Assembly (NCBI GenBank): GCA_028335825.1
Contig: JAIOKI010000010.1
Coordinates: forward strand, 186,001-250,000
Direction: 5' to 3'
DNA: 64,000 bases
Origin: Nosema muscidifuracis
Taxonomy: Eukaryota; Microsporidia; Nosematidae
This document shows, in pieces, positions 7,950-16,500 of the stretch. The notes beneath the pieces were generated by a model that was not told the origin of the DNA, did not search any database, and saw only the letters and a list, made by a program, of their open reading frames with translations. Within the stretch, counting starts at the first letter, position 1. The number at the start of each line of letters is the position of its first letter. A program made the position numbers and the translations under genes.

Positions 7950-9320
7950 ATGATAAAGAAAAGGAAGAAAGAAGAGATTGATGTAGAGAATATCAACACA
8001 GAAGTCATAAAATACTTCGATACTCAAGAATTAAATATTAATACCAGGGAATACAGACCATCGTATTTTGATTTAGAAAAATGTAGTGAAGATTTAGATA
8101 TGGAAAATAAAAATGTGAAAGATAATTATGAAAGACTTTTAAAATTAAGAGATAGTGAGCATATCGTAATAAATCAAAGAAATATTGATTTACATATGCT
8201 AGAGCTCATAATAAAGAATGATCCAACTACAGATAATAAAAATTTTAGAAATAAAAAAAGAAAAGAAAAAGTGAAGAAAGTTTTCTGTGAAGAACAGCAT
8301 ACTGATAAAATACAAAAAGATCATATTCAATTAAATATAGAGGAAAATTGTCATACTGATAAAAATGAAATAATAGATGAAATAGAAATATTGAATGTTT
8401 CTGATATAATAGAAAATACTGAAAATATAGACAAAACTGCAGAGAAAGCTCATTTACAAAACATAAGCAATGATAAAAGATATCTTCTTTTTTTAAAAAA
8501 ATCTAAACCAAATATTTTAAAAAATTGTGAAGATGTAGAAGATTACATAAATAGAAATGAAATGTACATCCATGAAAAAGGTTCAATTAATAGAGCAGTT
8601 ATACAAAATACTAAAATAGATTACACAATAAAAACTTACCCTTGTAAAATAGAAAATGTTAAAGAATCTTATTGGACGAATGACGAAATAACAAAATTTA
8701 AATTTCTAGTTTTGAAATATAAAAATGATTTTTTATCTATAAGAGAATCTATGCCTAATAAAAATATGAAAGATCTTATTGTAAGATATTATTATAATAA
8801 GGATAAGACTCATTATCATATTAAAAAAAAGGCAGGTCGTATAAGTGACATGGAAGTAAATACAATTGTTGAAGATGAATGGACTGAGTTAGAGAAATCT
8901 ATATTCCATGACAAATATATTTTGTATGGTAAGAATTTAGTAAAATATCAAGAGTTTCTTTGTAAATCTATTAAAGATCTAAAAATATATCTTAGATGGT
9001 ATTTGAAGAATAATTTAAAGAAAAAACCAAAATCTACTGGGATTTTGAATGAATGGTGTATAGATGAGAGACAAATATTTGCAATATACTATCCTTATTA
9101 TAACAAGAACTGGATTTCTATGTCAGGACATTTTAGTACAAAAAGTAGCAAAGATTTAAAAATGTATTATACAAAATATTTTAAACATCTTTCATATAAC
9201 GAACAAAAATTTGAAGCATCTTTGCTTGATTATAATTTAAGTAGTATGACTGACCCAGTAATACATAAAGGACAAGAAGATGATGAGTGGAATAACACAG
9301 TTGGATGGATATCTAAATAG
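7950..9320 (+). CDS. Protein with three SANT/Myb-like repeats, co-repressor-like, 456 aa
   Basis: Probably a chromatin or transcription co-regulator. The N-terminal half (about 1-230) is charged and poorly conserved in appearance. Three tryptophan-anchored helical repeats follow: YWTNDEITKFKFLVLKYKND (about 239-285, ending RYYYNKDK), EWTELEKSIFHDKYILYGKN (about 309-350) and NEWCIDERQIFAIYYPYYNK (about 367-415). The spacing and closing YYY or YLRWYL motifs match SANT domains of the NCoR/Snt1/RCOR type, which contact histone tails and histone deacetylase. Assignment to one subfamily is not possible by eye. An in-frame ATG at 7896 would add 18 hydrophobic residues; the CCCC motif argues for 7950. 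It is divergent from RBX1 and convergent with the Gln-rich gene. Confidence 0.75.
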   Translation: MIKKRKKEEIDVENINTEVIKYFDTQELNINTREYRPSYFDLEKCSEDLDMENKNVKDNYERLLKLRDSEHIVINQRNIDLHMLELIIKNDPTTDNKNFRNKKRKEKVKKVFCEEQHTDKIQKDHIQLNIEENCHTDKNEIIDEIEILNVSDIIENTENIDKTAEKAHLQNISNDKRYLLFLKKSKPNILKNCEDVEDYINRNEMYIHEKGSINRAVIQNTKIDYTIKTYPCKIENVKESYWTNDEITKFKFLVLKYKNDFLSIRESMPNKNMKDLIVRYYYNKDKTHYHIKKKAGRISDMEVNTIVEDEWTELEKSIFHDKYILYGKNLVKYQEFLCKSIKDLKIYLRWYLKNNLKKKPKSTGILNEWCIDERQIFAIYYPYYNKNWISMSGHFSTKSSKDLKMYYTKYFKHLSYNEQKFEASLLDYNLSSMTDPVIHKGQEDDEWNNTVGWISK

Positions 9321-9397
9321 ATAAAAGAAAGTATGTAACATAGATTAAATAATTTAATACAACGAAAATTTATAAAGATTCATGTAAAGGTGTCTGG

Positions 9398-11650
9398 TTA
9401 TTCATCTTCATTTTCTAAGTCATTATTTTCTAGTATAATTTCATTCTTGGAGTTATCAGAAGATATTTTTTTATCTTTTTTTATATTATTATCTTCTAGT
9501 ATAATTTCATTCTTGGAGTTATCAGAAGATATTTTTTTATCTTTTTTTATATTATTATCTTCTAGTATAATTTCATTCTTGAAGTTATCAGAAGATATTT
9601 TTTTATCTTTTTTTATATTATTATCTTCTAGTATAATTTCATTCTTGGAGTTATCAGAAGATATTTTTTTATCTTTTTTTAAATTATCATCTTCTACTAT
9701 AATTTCATTCTTGGAGTTATCAGAAGATATTTTTTTGTCTTTTTTTAAATTATTATCTTCTAACAACGAAGAAGATTGATCATCTTTAGATTTATTTTTT
9801 TTTATTTCAGGTTTATGATGTTTTTTCTTTTGTTTTTTTACAGGATTTTTTTGTTCATCTTCTTCATTTTCATCATTACTTTCCTCATTTTCTTTTAATC
9901 CACTTAATTTCCTCTTTTTTTGTAATTTATTATTCTTATTAGACGAATAATTAGCATCCTGGAAAATATTCTGTGTCTCATCACTTTCATCATTATTATC
10001 ATCATCCCTAAATCGTGATTTATTCTTTCGATATGTTTTATTATTTTTATTAGCTGATGATATATTCACTCTCTTAGATTTCCTCAACATATTCTTGATC
10101 TTTTCATGTAATTCTGATTTATAATCTACTATAAAAATACCATCTTTAAGAAGTTGATTCAACTCATCTCTCGACATATTTGACGTATCTCTAAATGAAG
10201 AAGATTCGTCATCATATTCTGAATTATTTCTACTAAATCGTTTTTGTATACGATTGTTTCTTTGATTATAATTATCATTCTGTAAACACATATCATCCCT
10301 TGACTTCTGCCATCCTATATTATCAGACGTTTGGCACATATTGCCGCCCGATTGTTGCCAACTTTGATCAACAATTTTTTGAATATTTTGTTCAGGACCG
10401 CACTGTATATTTTGTGATGAGTTACATGATGGAGGAATGGTGTATTTCTGTGGTGTACAATTTTCTTGCTGATTGGTAAGGTACTTAGAAAATTGAGGTG
10501 ATGAATTTACACAAGAATCCTGCTGTGAATTTATTACACGAGGTACAAAAATTTGTTGTTGCGCTGGTTGTTGATATATTGGTTGAACTGGACGTTGAAT
10601 CTGCGGCATGGGCTGTTGAATCTGTTGTATTGGTTGAATTGGTTGAACTGGACGTTGAATCTGCGGCATGGGCTGTTGAATCTGTTGTATTGGCTGAATC
10701 TGTTGTATTGGCTGAATTGGCTGGATTGGCTGGATTGGTTGAACTGGCTGGATTGGACGTTGAATCAGTTGCATGGGCTGTTGAATCTGTGGCATAGGCT
10801 GTTGAATCTGTTGTATAGGCTGTTGAATCTGTTGTATAGGCTGTTGAATCTGTTGTATAGGCTGTTGAATCTGTTGTATAGGCTGTTGAATCTGTTGTAT
10901 AGGCTGTTGAATCTGTTGTATAGGCTGTTGAATCTGTTGTATAGGCTGTTGAATCTGTTGTATAGGCTGTTGAATCTGTTGTATAGGCTGTTGAATCTGT
11001 TGTATAGGCTGTTGAATCTGTTGTATAGGCTGTTGAATCTGTTGTATAGGCTGTTGAATCTGTTGTATAGGCTGTTGAATCTGTTGTATAGGCTGTTGAA
11101 TCTGTTGTATAGGCTGTTGAATCTGTTGTATAGGCTGTTGAATCTGTTGTATAGGCTGTTGAATCTGTTGTATAGGCTGATGAATCTGTGGCATAGGCTG
11201 ATGAATCTGTGGCATAAGCTGATGAATCTGTGGCATAGGCTGGATTGGTTGAACTGGTTGTTGTATTTGAACCACAGGCTTTGGCTGAATAGGCTGCTGT
11301 ATTTGAGGAATACAATTTTGTTGAGGAGATATGTTCGCTTCTCGTGTATGTATTTGAATATTATTATTCTCCTGGTTCTCTGTACATTCTTGAACATTAG
11401 ATGATACATAAGGTTGTACCTGTGGTGTATATCGTTGATTGGGTTGTAGATTGATCTGATGATTTTGCTGGTATCCATTATTAGCTAATGACATACATTT
11501 CTGTTGTTCTTGTTGATTGGTACATCTTTGTGAAGTATCCATCCCATTTATTATATTTTTTGTGGTAGGAGCTGCCATATAACTATCTAATTGATTATCT
11601 TCTAAAGGATATCCACAAGTATCATCATCATCGAATAAATTAGCACACAT
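9398..11650 (-). CDS. Large Gln-rich tandem-repeat protein, about 750 aa
   Basis: Function unknown. From the N-terminus it has an acidic opening (MCANLFDDDDTCGYPLED), a Gln/Asn/Pro-rich region and about 18 near-identical copies of the heptad PIQQIQQ. Degenerate QPMPQI, QRPIQP and QPIQPI repeats follow. Next come a Cys/Gln/Asn stretch, a helical charged segment (NMSRDELNQLLKDGIFIVDY...) and a Lys-rich region. The protein ends in five copies of a 22-residue unit (KKDKKISSDNSKNEIILEDN plus two residues). The start at 11650 follows CCC directly on the minus strand. An in-frame ATG at 11716 would add MYKKYVIFFILVY..., which could be a signal peptide and would change the predicted location from nucleus or cytosol to secreted. 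Secreted repeat-rich proteins occur in microsporidian spore walls and polar tubes, but nothing specific identifies one here. Confidence 0.7.
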   Translation of the reverse strand: MCANLFDDDDTCGYPLEDNQLDSYMAAPTTKNIINGMDTSQRCTNQQEQQKCMSLANNGYQQNHQINLQPNQRYTPQVQPYVSSNVQECTENQENNNIQIHTREANISPQQNCIPQIQQPIQPKPVVQIQQPVQPIQPMPQIHQLMPQIHQPMPQIHQPIQQIQQPIQQIQQPIQQIQQPIQQIQQPIQQIQQPIQQIQQPIQQIQQPIQQIQQPIQQIQQPIQQIQQPIQQIQQPIQQIQQPIQQIQQPIQQIQQPIQQIQQPIQQIQQPIQQIQQPIQQIQQPMPQIQQPMQLIQRPIQPVQPIQPIQPIQPIQQIQPIQQIQQPMPQIQRPVQPIQPIQQIQQPMPQIQRPVQPIYQQPAQQQIFVPRVINSQQDSCVNSSPQFSKYLTNQQENCTPQKYTIPPSCNSSQNIQCGPEQNIQKIVDQSWQQSGGNMCQTSDNIGWQKSRDDMCLQNDNYNQRNNRIQKRFSRNNSEYDDESSSFRDTSNMSRDELNQLLKDGIFIVDYKSELHEKIKNMLRKSKRVNISSANKNNKTYRKNKSRFRDDDNNDESDETQNIFQDANYSSNKNNKLQKKRKLSGLKENEESNDENEEDEQKNPVKKQKKKHHKPEIKKNKSKDDQSSSLLEDNNLKKDKKISSDNSKNEIIVEDDNLKKDKKISSDNSKNEIILEDNNIKKDKKISSDNFKNEIILEDNNIKKDKKISSDNSKNEIILEDNNIKKDKKISSDNSKNEIILENNDLENEDE
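9416..9760. repeat. 66-bp tandem repeat, five copies, in the 3' end of the Gln-rich gene
   Basis: The unit encodes 22 residues (minus strand) and is repeated five times with a few substitutions (NSKNEII / NFKNEII; EDNNI / EDDNL). The length is a multiple of three, so the gene frame is kept. Confidence 0.9.
10789..11175. repeat. 21-bp minisatellite, about 18 near-perfect copies
   Basis: The plus-strand unit is CTGTTGAATCTGTTGTATAGG, encoding PIQQIQQ on the minus strand. Copies are almost identical over about 380 bp, and diverged copies flank it on both sides (about 10560-10788 and 11176-11250). Because 21 is a multiple of three and the unit lacks stops in several frames, long spurious open frames appear on both strands here. 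Confidence 0.95.
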
Positions 11651-11653
11651 GGG
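11651..11653 (-). promoter_or_regulatory. CCC motif abutting the ATG at 11650
   Basis: On the minus strand the text is ATATCACCCATG. It supports 11650 as the start of the Gln-rich protein rather than 11716, whose upstream bases contain no CCC. Confidence 0.5.
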
Positions 11654-11804
11654 TGATATTTCGGTCTGTTTTGTCTTGTATACAAGTATAAAGAATATTA
11701 CATACTTTTTATACATTCAATAATGAAATTTTTGTCTTTTTATTTATTTGTTACCATGTGTCAAACATGTTTCATATATAGATGGAAAATAGATTAAAAT
11801 TTGT

Positions 11805-12728
11805 TTATTTATGCTGTATCTTGGCGTAATAAAACCCATCCATGTTGTGTACATGAGGATAAATTCTTCTAGTAAGAGACATAGAAGGATGGTAGGCTGT
11901 TCCACGAAAAGTAGGAAATCCCGGCTTACCTACATCAACTTCACATTCCACAACCTTGGCATTGGGTCTTTTAGATAATAAATAACTTACAACTTCTTCA
12001 TTTTCCTTTACTAAAACTGAACAAGTAGAATAAACCATAATTCCTCCTTTTTTCAACATATCAAAAGCTTTTAAAATTAATTCTTTCTGTCTAAACACAG
12101 TTTTACGTATATCAGCCTCAGTACGGGACATCTTAACAGAAGGATCCTTGGAAATTACTCCTGTACCACTGCAAGGAGCATCAAGCAAAACACGATCTAC
12201 TAGACCTACATTTAATTTTCTAGCATCCATATTTACTACGACACAATTCTCAACAGCCATTCTTAATAAATTACTTCTTAATGCAGAAATTCTTTCTTCA
12301 TTGATATCATTAGCATATAATACACCAGTATTATTCATAAGTCCACTTATATGAGTACTCTTTCCTCCAGGTGCACCACACATATCTACTACTTTCATAT
12401 TTTCTTTAACATCTAAATTAAGTACACTCAACATAGAAGAGGCTCCCTGTATCATGTAGTATCCAGCCAAATATTCAGGAGTGGCTCCTATTGGCACATT
12501 ACTATTAAAAATAATCAAAGCATCATCACACCATTCAATAATCTCCATATCTACTCCCCTTGAAGACAACTTCTGCATAACTTCCTTCTTACGAGTAATA
12601 AGTGGATTAATTCGAATGGTAAGAGGTCTCTTTTTTTCAGACTCTTCCATAAAAAGCATTGCTTCTTTCTTTGGAAATAATTCCATAATAACTTCTCTTA
12701 AATAATCGTTATAAGAATTTTCTATCAT
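11805..12728 (-). CDS. NOP2: NOP2/NSUN1 25S/28S rRNA cytosine-C5 methyltransferase
   Basis: NOP2 methylates one conserved cytosine in the large-subunit rRNA and is needed for 60S assembly in the nucleolus. The 307-aa protein covers the PUA-like lead-in (about 30-100) and the Rossmann methyltransferase core. The SAM loop is DMCGAPGGKST at about 115-125. Motif IV is DAPCSGTGVISKDPSVK at about 183-199 (C186). Motif VI is YSTCS at about 233-237, with nucleophile C236. The C-terminal block RRIYPHVHNMDGFYYAK is characteristic of NOP2. It lacks the long charged N-terminal extension of yeast NOP2 (about 600 aa), as expected for a reduced microsporidian version. The start is backed by CCC on the minus strand at 12734-12736. 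It lies only 28 bp downstream of TAD3, same strand. Confidence 0.95.
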   Translation of the reverse strand: MIENSYNDYLREVIMELFPKKEAMLFMEESEKKRPLTIRINPLITRKKEVMQKLSSRGVDMEIIEWCDDALIIFNSNVPIGATPEYLAGYYMIQGASSMLSVLNLDVKENMKVVDMCGAPGGKSTHISGLMNNTGVLYANDINEERISALRSNLLRMAVENCVVVNMDARKLNVGLVDRVLLDAPCSGTGVISKDPSVKMSRTEADIRKTVFRQKELILKAFDMLKKGGIMVYSTCSVLVKENEEVVSYLLSKRPNAKVVECEVDVGKPGFPTFRGTAYHPSMSLTRRIYPHVHNMDGFYYAKIQHK

Positions 12729-12756
12729 AATGAGGGTAACGATATCATAAAAAATA

Positions 12757-13464
12757 TTAATATTTAAAATCTATAAAATATACATCGTATCTGTGATTAA
12801 TATCTCTATTAAAATTGAATCTTAACTTACTAAAAGACCCATCTGTCTTTTTATTAAGACAAAATACTCTTTTTATTCTTCCATGCACAAATACCATAGC
12901 ACAAGATAAGCAGGGCTCATTTATGATGAAAGCATCAAAACCAGTACATAAATATCCAACTTTTGACCTGCTAACCAAATCAACTCCTCTAAAAACACTG
13001 TGTCCTAAAATATTATCAGTATCTATAGTACTACTAAGTAAAATATCGTTACCTACAATTAAACAACCACCAGTACAATATGAAGAAGAAACATCTATTT
13101 CTAGTAATTTTTTAATCCACTTTTCTACATAAAAAGAGTCTATTGGTTCCTCAATTTTCCTATGGAAAATACAAGGCCAAATTTCTCTGTACTGAATATA
13201 CTGCTCCTGAGTATGTGCTCGTTTATGCGGAATATTTATTTTTATAGTATCATATTGTGAAAGTGACTTGTGATTGTGGGAATTACAAAGAACATAAGCC
13301 CAATCATTTATAGATTTGATTCTTTTTAAATAAAATGGTATTTTAATATCTTTTACTAATCCTATTACATCTTTCATATGTGATTTATGAACTAAAATAG
13401 CATACGAGACAGTAAGTTCTATTTTTTCTTCCTCACATTGACTTTTTAATTTAGTGATTTTCAT
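12757..13464 (-). CDS. TAD3: tRNA adenosine deaminase subunit TAD3 (ADAT3)
   Basis: TAD3 is the structural partner of TAD2. The heterodimer converts A34 to inosine at the wobble position of tRNAs. The protein of about 235 aa has a diverged N-terminal RNA-recruiting domain and a C-terminal CDA fold. The zinc site reads LGHSVFRGVD (H155) and EPCLSCAM (C185, C188). The position normally holding the catalytic Glu of an HAE motif is Val (HSV), exactly the inactive-subunit hallmark of TAD3. YLCTGFDAFI also matches the family. The start at 13464 is chosen because CCC lies on the minus strand at 13470-13472; an in-frame ATG at 13515 would add a short hydrophobic stretch. It overlaps no neighbour and precedes NOP2 in the same direction. 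Confidence 0.9.
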   Translation of the reverse strand: MKITKLKSQCEEEKIELTVSYAILVHKSHMKDVIGLVKDIKIPFYLKRIKSINDWAYVLCNSHNHKSLSQYDTIKINIPHKRAHTQEQYIQYREIWPCIFHRKIEEPIDSFYVEKWIKKLLEIDVSSSYCTGGCLIVGNDILLSSTIDTDNILGHSVFRGVDLVSRSKVGYLCTGFDAFIINEPCLSCAMVFVHGRIKRVFCLNKKTDGSFSKLRFNFNRDINHRYDVYFIDFKY

Positions 13465-13469
13465 ATAAA

Positions 13470-13472
13470 GGG
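13470..13472 (-). promoter_or_regulatory. CCC motif that sets the TAD3 start
   Basis: On the minus strand, GCCCTTTATATG places CCC five bases before the ATG at 13464. The upstream ATG at 13515 lacks such a motif. Confidence 0.55.
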
Positions 13473-13551
13473 CTAGATAAATAGTCAACATAGTAATTAA
13501 AATCATGTTATACAAAAAATATGACTTAATAATATAAAATGTTTATAAAAA

Positions 13552-14748
13552 TTATTTTAATGTTTCGATAACATACATCTTTTCAAAAACATTATTATCT
13601 TTAATATCTTTGAGAGTCAGTCGGTTAATGAAGTTTAGCATATTCTCTTTATACTTAAGTCCATCTATTTCATAAATAAATTTGCTATATAAATAATAAC
13701 CATATGAATTAATATTCTTATAAGTTTCATTATATTCATCATTAAGAGCCTCTTTTCTTTCAATAAATTCTTCTTCAGTCATATTTTTAATATATTCTTT
13801 AGCGAATTCTATAAATTTAAAAATTCTTTTCTTTATTGTTATAACATCTTTCTCACTTTGTACTACAAAATAAATAAATTCTTTGTTAAGTATTCTATAT
13901 GTATTAACACAAACAACATATCCAAATTCTTCATTTGTTCTTAATTGATCAAAAAACATTTCTTGAACAGTATTTACTATAAATGAACTAATAGCTTTTT
14001 TATATAAATCTTTATAAGTATTTGTACAAAAGAAAACACCACAAGCATTATTTTTTAAATCGAAAGTCTTGACAATTAAAGAGTCTTTATTCGATTCATA
14101 AGAATATATTTGTTTAGAAACTTCTTCAGTCTCTTCCAAATTGCACAATAAAATATTTTGAATTTCTCTTGCATCATTTAAAGATATATTACCTACTATA
14201 CAAAGAAGGTAATCACATTTCTTAACATTAAGTTCTTTATTAAACACTAAATTATCAAGCATACTCTCTGACATTTTGTATCCTTCAATAAACATCAACT
14301 TCAAACCCTGAAAAAGTCTTTTATATGATTGTGTAAATTTATCTCGATTTAAATTTTTCTTTATCTGGTCTATAACAAGATCTTCCCTTCCATTGCTAAT
14401 CTCTTCAAATAAAAAATTGATAAATAATTTACAAATTTTTTTTATCTTAGTGGAAATCCCCTGAATATTGATTTCAACACCATTTTCTGTCATATTTACA
14501 CTTATTTGAATCATGTAATCGGAAAGCAGAGTGTCATATTTCATATAAAAAATTTCCTCTTTAAGTTTGAAATATTTAGAGTAATCTAGCAAATTAGTAA
14601 ACAAATCAGGATATTTTAGAAGAATGTATATACATGATTTTGGAACATTATACTTAGAATCAAATATGTAAACGAATTTTTTTTCTAAAATAGGTAATTC
14701 GTGATTATCTATAAAATTAATATCTCGAAGAGTAAGATGGTTTGACAT
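13552..14748 (-). CDS. M16 metallopeptidase (insulysin/IDE-like), C-terminal half only, 398 aa
   Basis: Insulin-degrading-enzyme-type proteases have four homologous domains and about 1000 residues. This protein corresponds to the C-terminal pair. FDQLRTNEEFGYVVCV (about residues 267-282) matches the IDE hallmark near the start of domain 4, and the EEEFIERKEAL... helical region follows. Residues 1-110 resemble the start of domain 3. The catalytic HxxEH motif of domain 1 is absent, and no such frame lies beside it, so on its own it should be proteolytically inactive. It may pair with a separately encoded catalytic half, as two-chain M16 enzymes do, or be a degenerate remnant under relaxed constraint. 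The frame is clean, and CCC on the minus strand (14755-14757) supports the start, so it is probably a complete gene as it stands. Confidence 0.8.
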   Translation of the reverse strand: MSNHLTLRDINFIDNHELPILEKKFVYIFDSKYNVPKSCIYILLKYPDLFTNLLDYSKYFKLKEEIFYMKYDTLLSDYMIQISVNMTENGVEINIQGISTKIKKICKLFINFLFEEISNGREDLVIDQIKKNLNRDKFTQSYKRLFQGLKLMFIEGYKMSESMLDNLVFNKELNVKKCDYLLCIVGNISLNDAREIQNILLCNLEETEEVSKQIYSYESNKDSLIVKTFDLKNNACGVFFCTNTYKDLYKKAISSFIVNTVQEMFFDQLRTNEEFGYVVCVNTYRILNKEFIYFVVQSEKDVITIKKRIFKFIEFAKEYIKNMTEEEFIERKEALNDEYNETYKNINSYGYYLYSKFIYEIDGLKYKENMLNFINRLTLKDIKDNNVFEKMYVIETLK

Positions 14749-14775
14749 ATTAGAGGGTAAAAATATATCAAAATT

Positions 14776-14940
14776 TTATTCAAAATCAAACTTCAGTTTG
14801 AATAAGTTCTCTCCATTAAGAATCTTGTGTAAATCATCAGTATCATCTTGATCAGTTGCAAATGGTGATTCGTTAAATTCAATATGGTAAGTATCAAGAA
14901 ATTCATCTGTGTAATATGTATGATCAAACATTGAGAACAT
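14776..14940 (-). CDS. Small acidic protein, 54 aa, unassigned
   Basis: A short clean frame runs from ATG at 14940, with CCC directly in front on the minus strand (14941-14943), to TAA at 14776. The protein begins MFSMFDHTYYTDEFLDTYH. It has an acidic, aromatic middle (FNESPFATDQDDTDDLHKI) and ends LFKLKFDFE. It has no hydrophobic segment and no cysteine. It sits in the same direction between the TBC gene and the M16 gene, 27 bp from the latter's start. The start motif and tight spacing make it a likely real gene missed by length cut-offs. Function unknown; it could be a small complex subunit. Confidence 0.6.
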   Translation of the reverse strand: MFSMFDHTYYTDEFLDTYHIEFNESPFATDQDDTDDLHKILNGENLFKLKFDFE

Positions 14941-15013
14941 GGGTTAAGAAAAATAACTAAGATTTAAAATTAATACTTAATTTAAAAAAGAAAATTAAAT
15001 TAATTTGAAACAT

Positions 15014-16012
15014 TTAATATTTTTTTTTGATGCTTCGTTTAGATAATTCCAATCGTATTCCATCAGCGGTATTGAATACAGTCTCTACGTCTAACAGTGA
15101 AATATTTTGTAAAACCTCCATGATATTTTCATAAGATTCACTAACGATAATATTTCTGAGAATCCTAAAAATAGCAACTACACAGTAATAAACCATTTCA
15201 AATTTATTACCATCTCCAAGAAGTCTATCCCATAACCATTTAACATCATCACATTTGTATTCTGTTGAAAAAATAAAAATAATCCATTTTAGACATATTG
15301 CAGACTCGATGATCTTCTTACTCTCACAAGCTTTATATAATTCGGGATCTATTTCCTTAACAATATCCCATACATTGTTCATTAGCATATTAACACTCTC
15401 TTCACTTTCCATATCGCAAATAAAATTTTCGTATAGCTCTGACATGAGAGAATTGAAACAGAAGAAAGCATCTTCCTCACAATATTTAATATCTTCGATA
15501 TTTTTACTGGTAAAAAATACATGATAAATGGGTATGAGTATCATAATCATTCCTTGGATATATCCAATTGACTTACTGTGTATAGCAAAACATTTAAGAA
15601 TACGTGTAATAACATCTCTATGTGTCATACGTGAGTTTAAAAAAGTAGAATCAAGGAAAGCACATCTCTCCTTATTGTTAATAATTGTTGGCTGGATAAA
15701 GGTACGAGCAACGTCATTGTCTATAACTTTAAAAAAGGAATTTTCTGCATTCTTTATATCTTCTATATACAAAGAATATGCATATCTTTGTCTCTTGTAA
15801 TAAACACTACTCTTGAATTTGTTCTTAGAGTAGTATCCAAACAAAATCTTCCAATATTGTGGTCTATATTTAGGACTAGAGAACCCATAGTAACAATAGT
15901 TACGCAATTCATAAATATTGAGTGGGGTGTAATCTTCAGGATCTATTTGTTTAGAAATAATAGTTTCTATATTTAATTTACGAAATTCAGCAGTCTTTTT
16001 GTTAGCATACAT
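15014..16012 (-). CDS. TBC-domain Rab GTPase-activating protein, TBC1D13-like, 332 aa
   Basis: TBC proteins inactivate Rab GTPases through a dual arginine/glutamine finger. Here the arginine finger lies in VIDNDVARTF (R103) and the glutamine finger in GYIQGM (Q153). YRPQYWKILFGY (about 49-60) is the usual N-terminal helix signature. CEEDAFFCFNSLMSELYENF (about 178-197) closely follows the TBC1D13 pattern, and the domain extends to about residue 310 (WLWDRLLGD at about 254). So both catalytic fingers are present and the protein should be active on an ER/Golgi/endosomal Rab. Length (332 aa) is close to a bare TBC domain. No CCC motif is seen before 16012. It is the last ordinary gene before the LINE and rDNA. 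Confidence 0.9.
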   Translation of the reverse strand: MYANKKTAEFRKLNIETIISKQIDPEDYTPLNIYELRNYCYYGFSSPKYRPQYWKILFGYYSKNKFKSSVYYKRQRYAYSLYIEDIKNAENSFFKVIDNDVARTFIQPTIINNKERCAFLDSTFLNSRMTHRDVITRILKCFAIHSKSIGYIQGMIMILIPIYHVFFTSKNIEDIKYCEEDAFFCFNSLMSELYENFICDMESEESVNMLMNNVWDIVKEIDPELYKACESKKIIESAICLKWIIFIFSTEYKCDDVKWLWDRLLGDGNKFEMVYYCVVAIFRILRNIIVSESYENIMEVLQNISLLDVETVFNTADGIRLELSKRSIKKKY

Positions 16013-16197
16013 TCTTGATGTATTAAAGGAGAAAAATTAAAACTTATAAATATATGTACCAATCATAAATTAAACAAATAAAGGATAAAAAGAGTTGTTT
16101 TGACCAACATACCAATTAAATATAAACTAATTTTGAAAGAATTTTTTTTGACAATTGCATATTGTAATCAAAAGAAGGTTAACTGGTTCATTTTAAG
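16013..16197. other. Spacer between the TBC gene and the LINE tails
   Basis: AT-rich, with no ORF or RNA. Plain host sequence ends near 16190-16200, where the terminal A/T-rich LINE tail begins. Confidence 0.4.
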
Positions 16198-16500
16198 GGA
16201 TAAAAATATAATAGTTTATTGAGATAAGGAAGAAAATTCACACAGTAAATAATAATAAATAAAATAAAATGATTTATTTAGATAAGAGAGAAAAGCCACA
16301 CAGCAAGTAAAAACTTCTACATCCAATAATATGTGACACACTTAGCATACCATAAAGGCCTTGCTTGTAGGAAGATTGGGAACCCCTTAGGATTAGTTAA
16401 AATCCAACAGTAATAATGACTGAGACCTGCGTTCAGCAGGATTTTGGGTTATCGCCTGGTTGAATACACCATTTAAGAACACAACTCAGTTCAGCGGAAT
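16198..16500 (-). repeat. Second and third copies of the LINE 3' tail
   Basis: The block of about 250 bp at 16240-16500 repeats 16517-16747 with few differences: shared CTTCTACATCCAATA, GGAAGATTGGGAACCCCTTA, GCAGGATTTTGGGTTATCGC and ACAACTCAGTTCAGCGGAAT. Beyond it, 16198-16250 again repeats only the last 45-50 bp (AGTTTATTGAGATAAGGAAG, then CACACAG). Each copy ends in an A/T tail. They look like 5'-truncated insertions, or template jumps, of the same LINE family. Confidence 0.85.

Noticed and set aside
9390-9779. Plus-strand 129-aa frame of SFFILLSSSIISFLELSED repeats
   Set aside because: It is the antisense of the 66-bp repeat in the Gln-rich gene.
10485-11478. Long open frames on both strands over the Gln-rich array (TTDSTAY-, NSLYNRF- and LLNLLYR-type repeats)
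   Set aside because: They are produced by the 21-bp stop-free unit. Only the Gln-rich frame continues into non-repeat, protein-like sequence on both sides and has a start motif.
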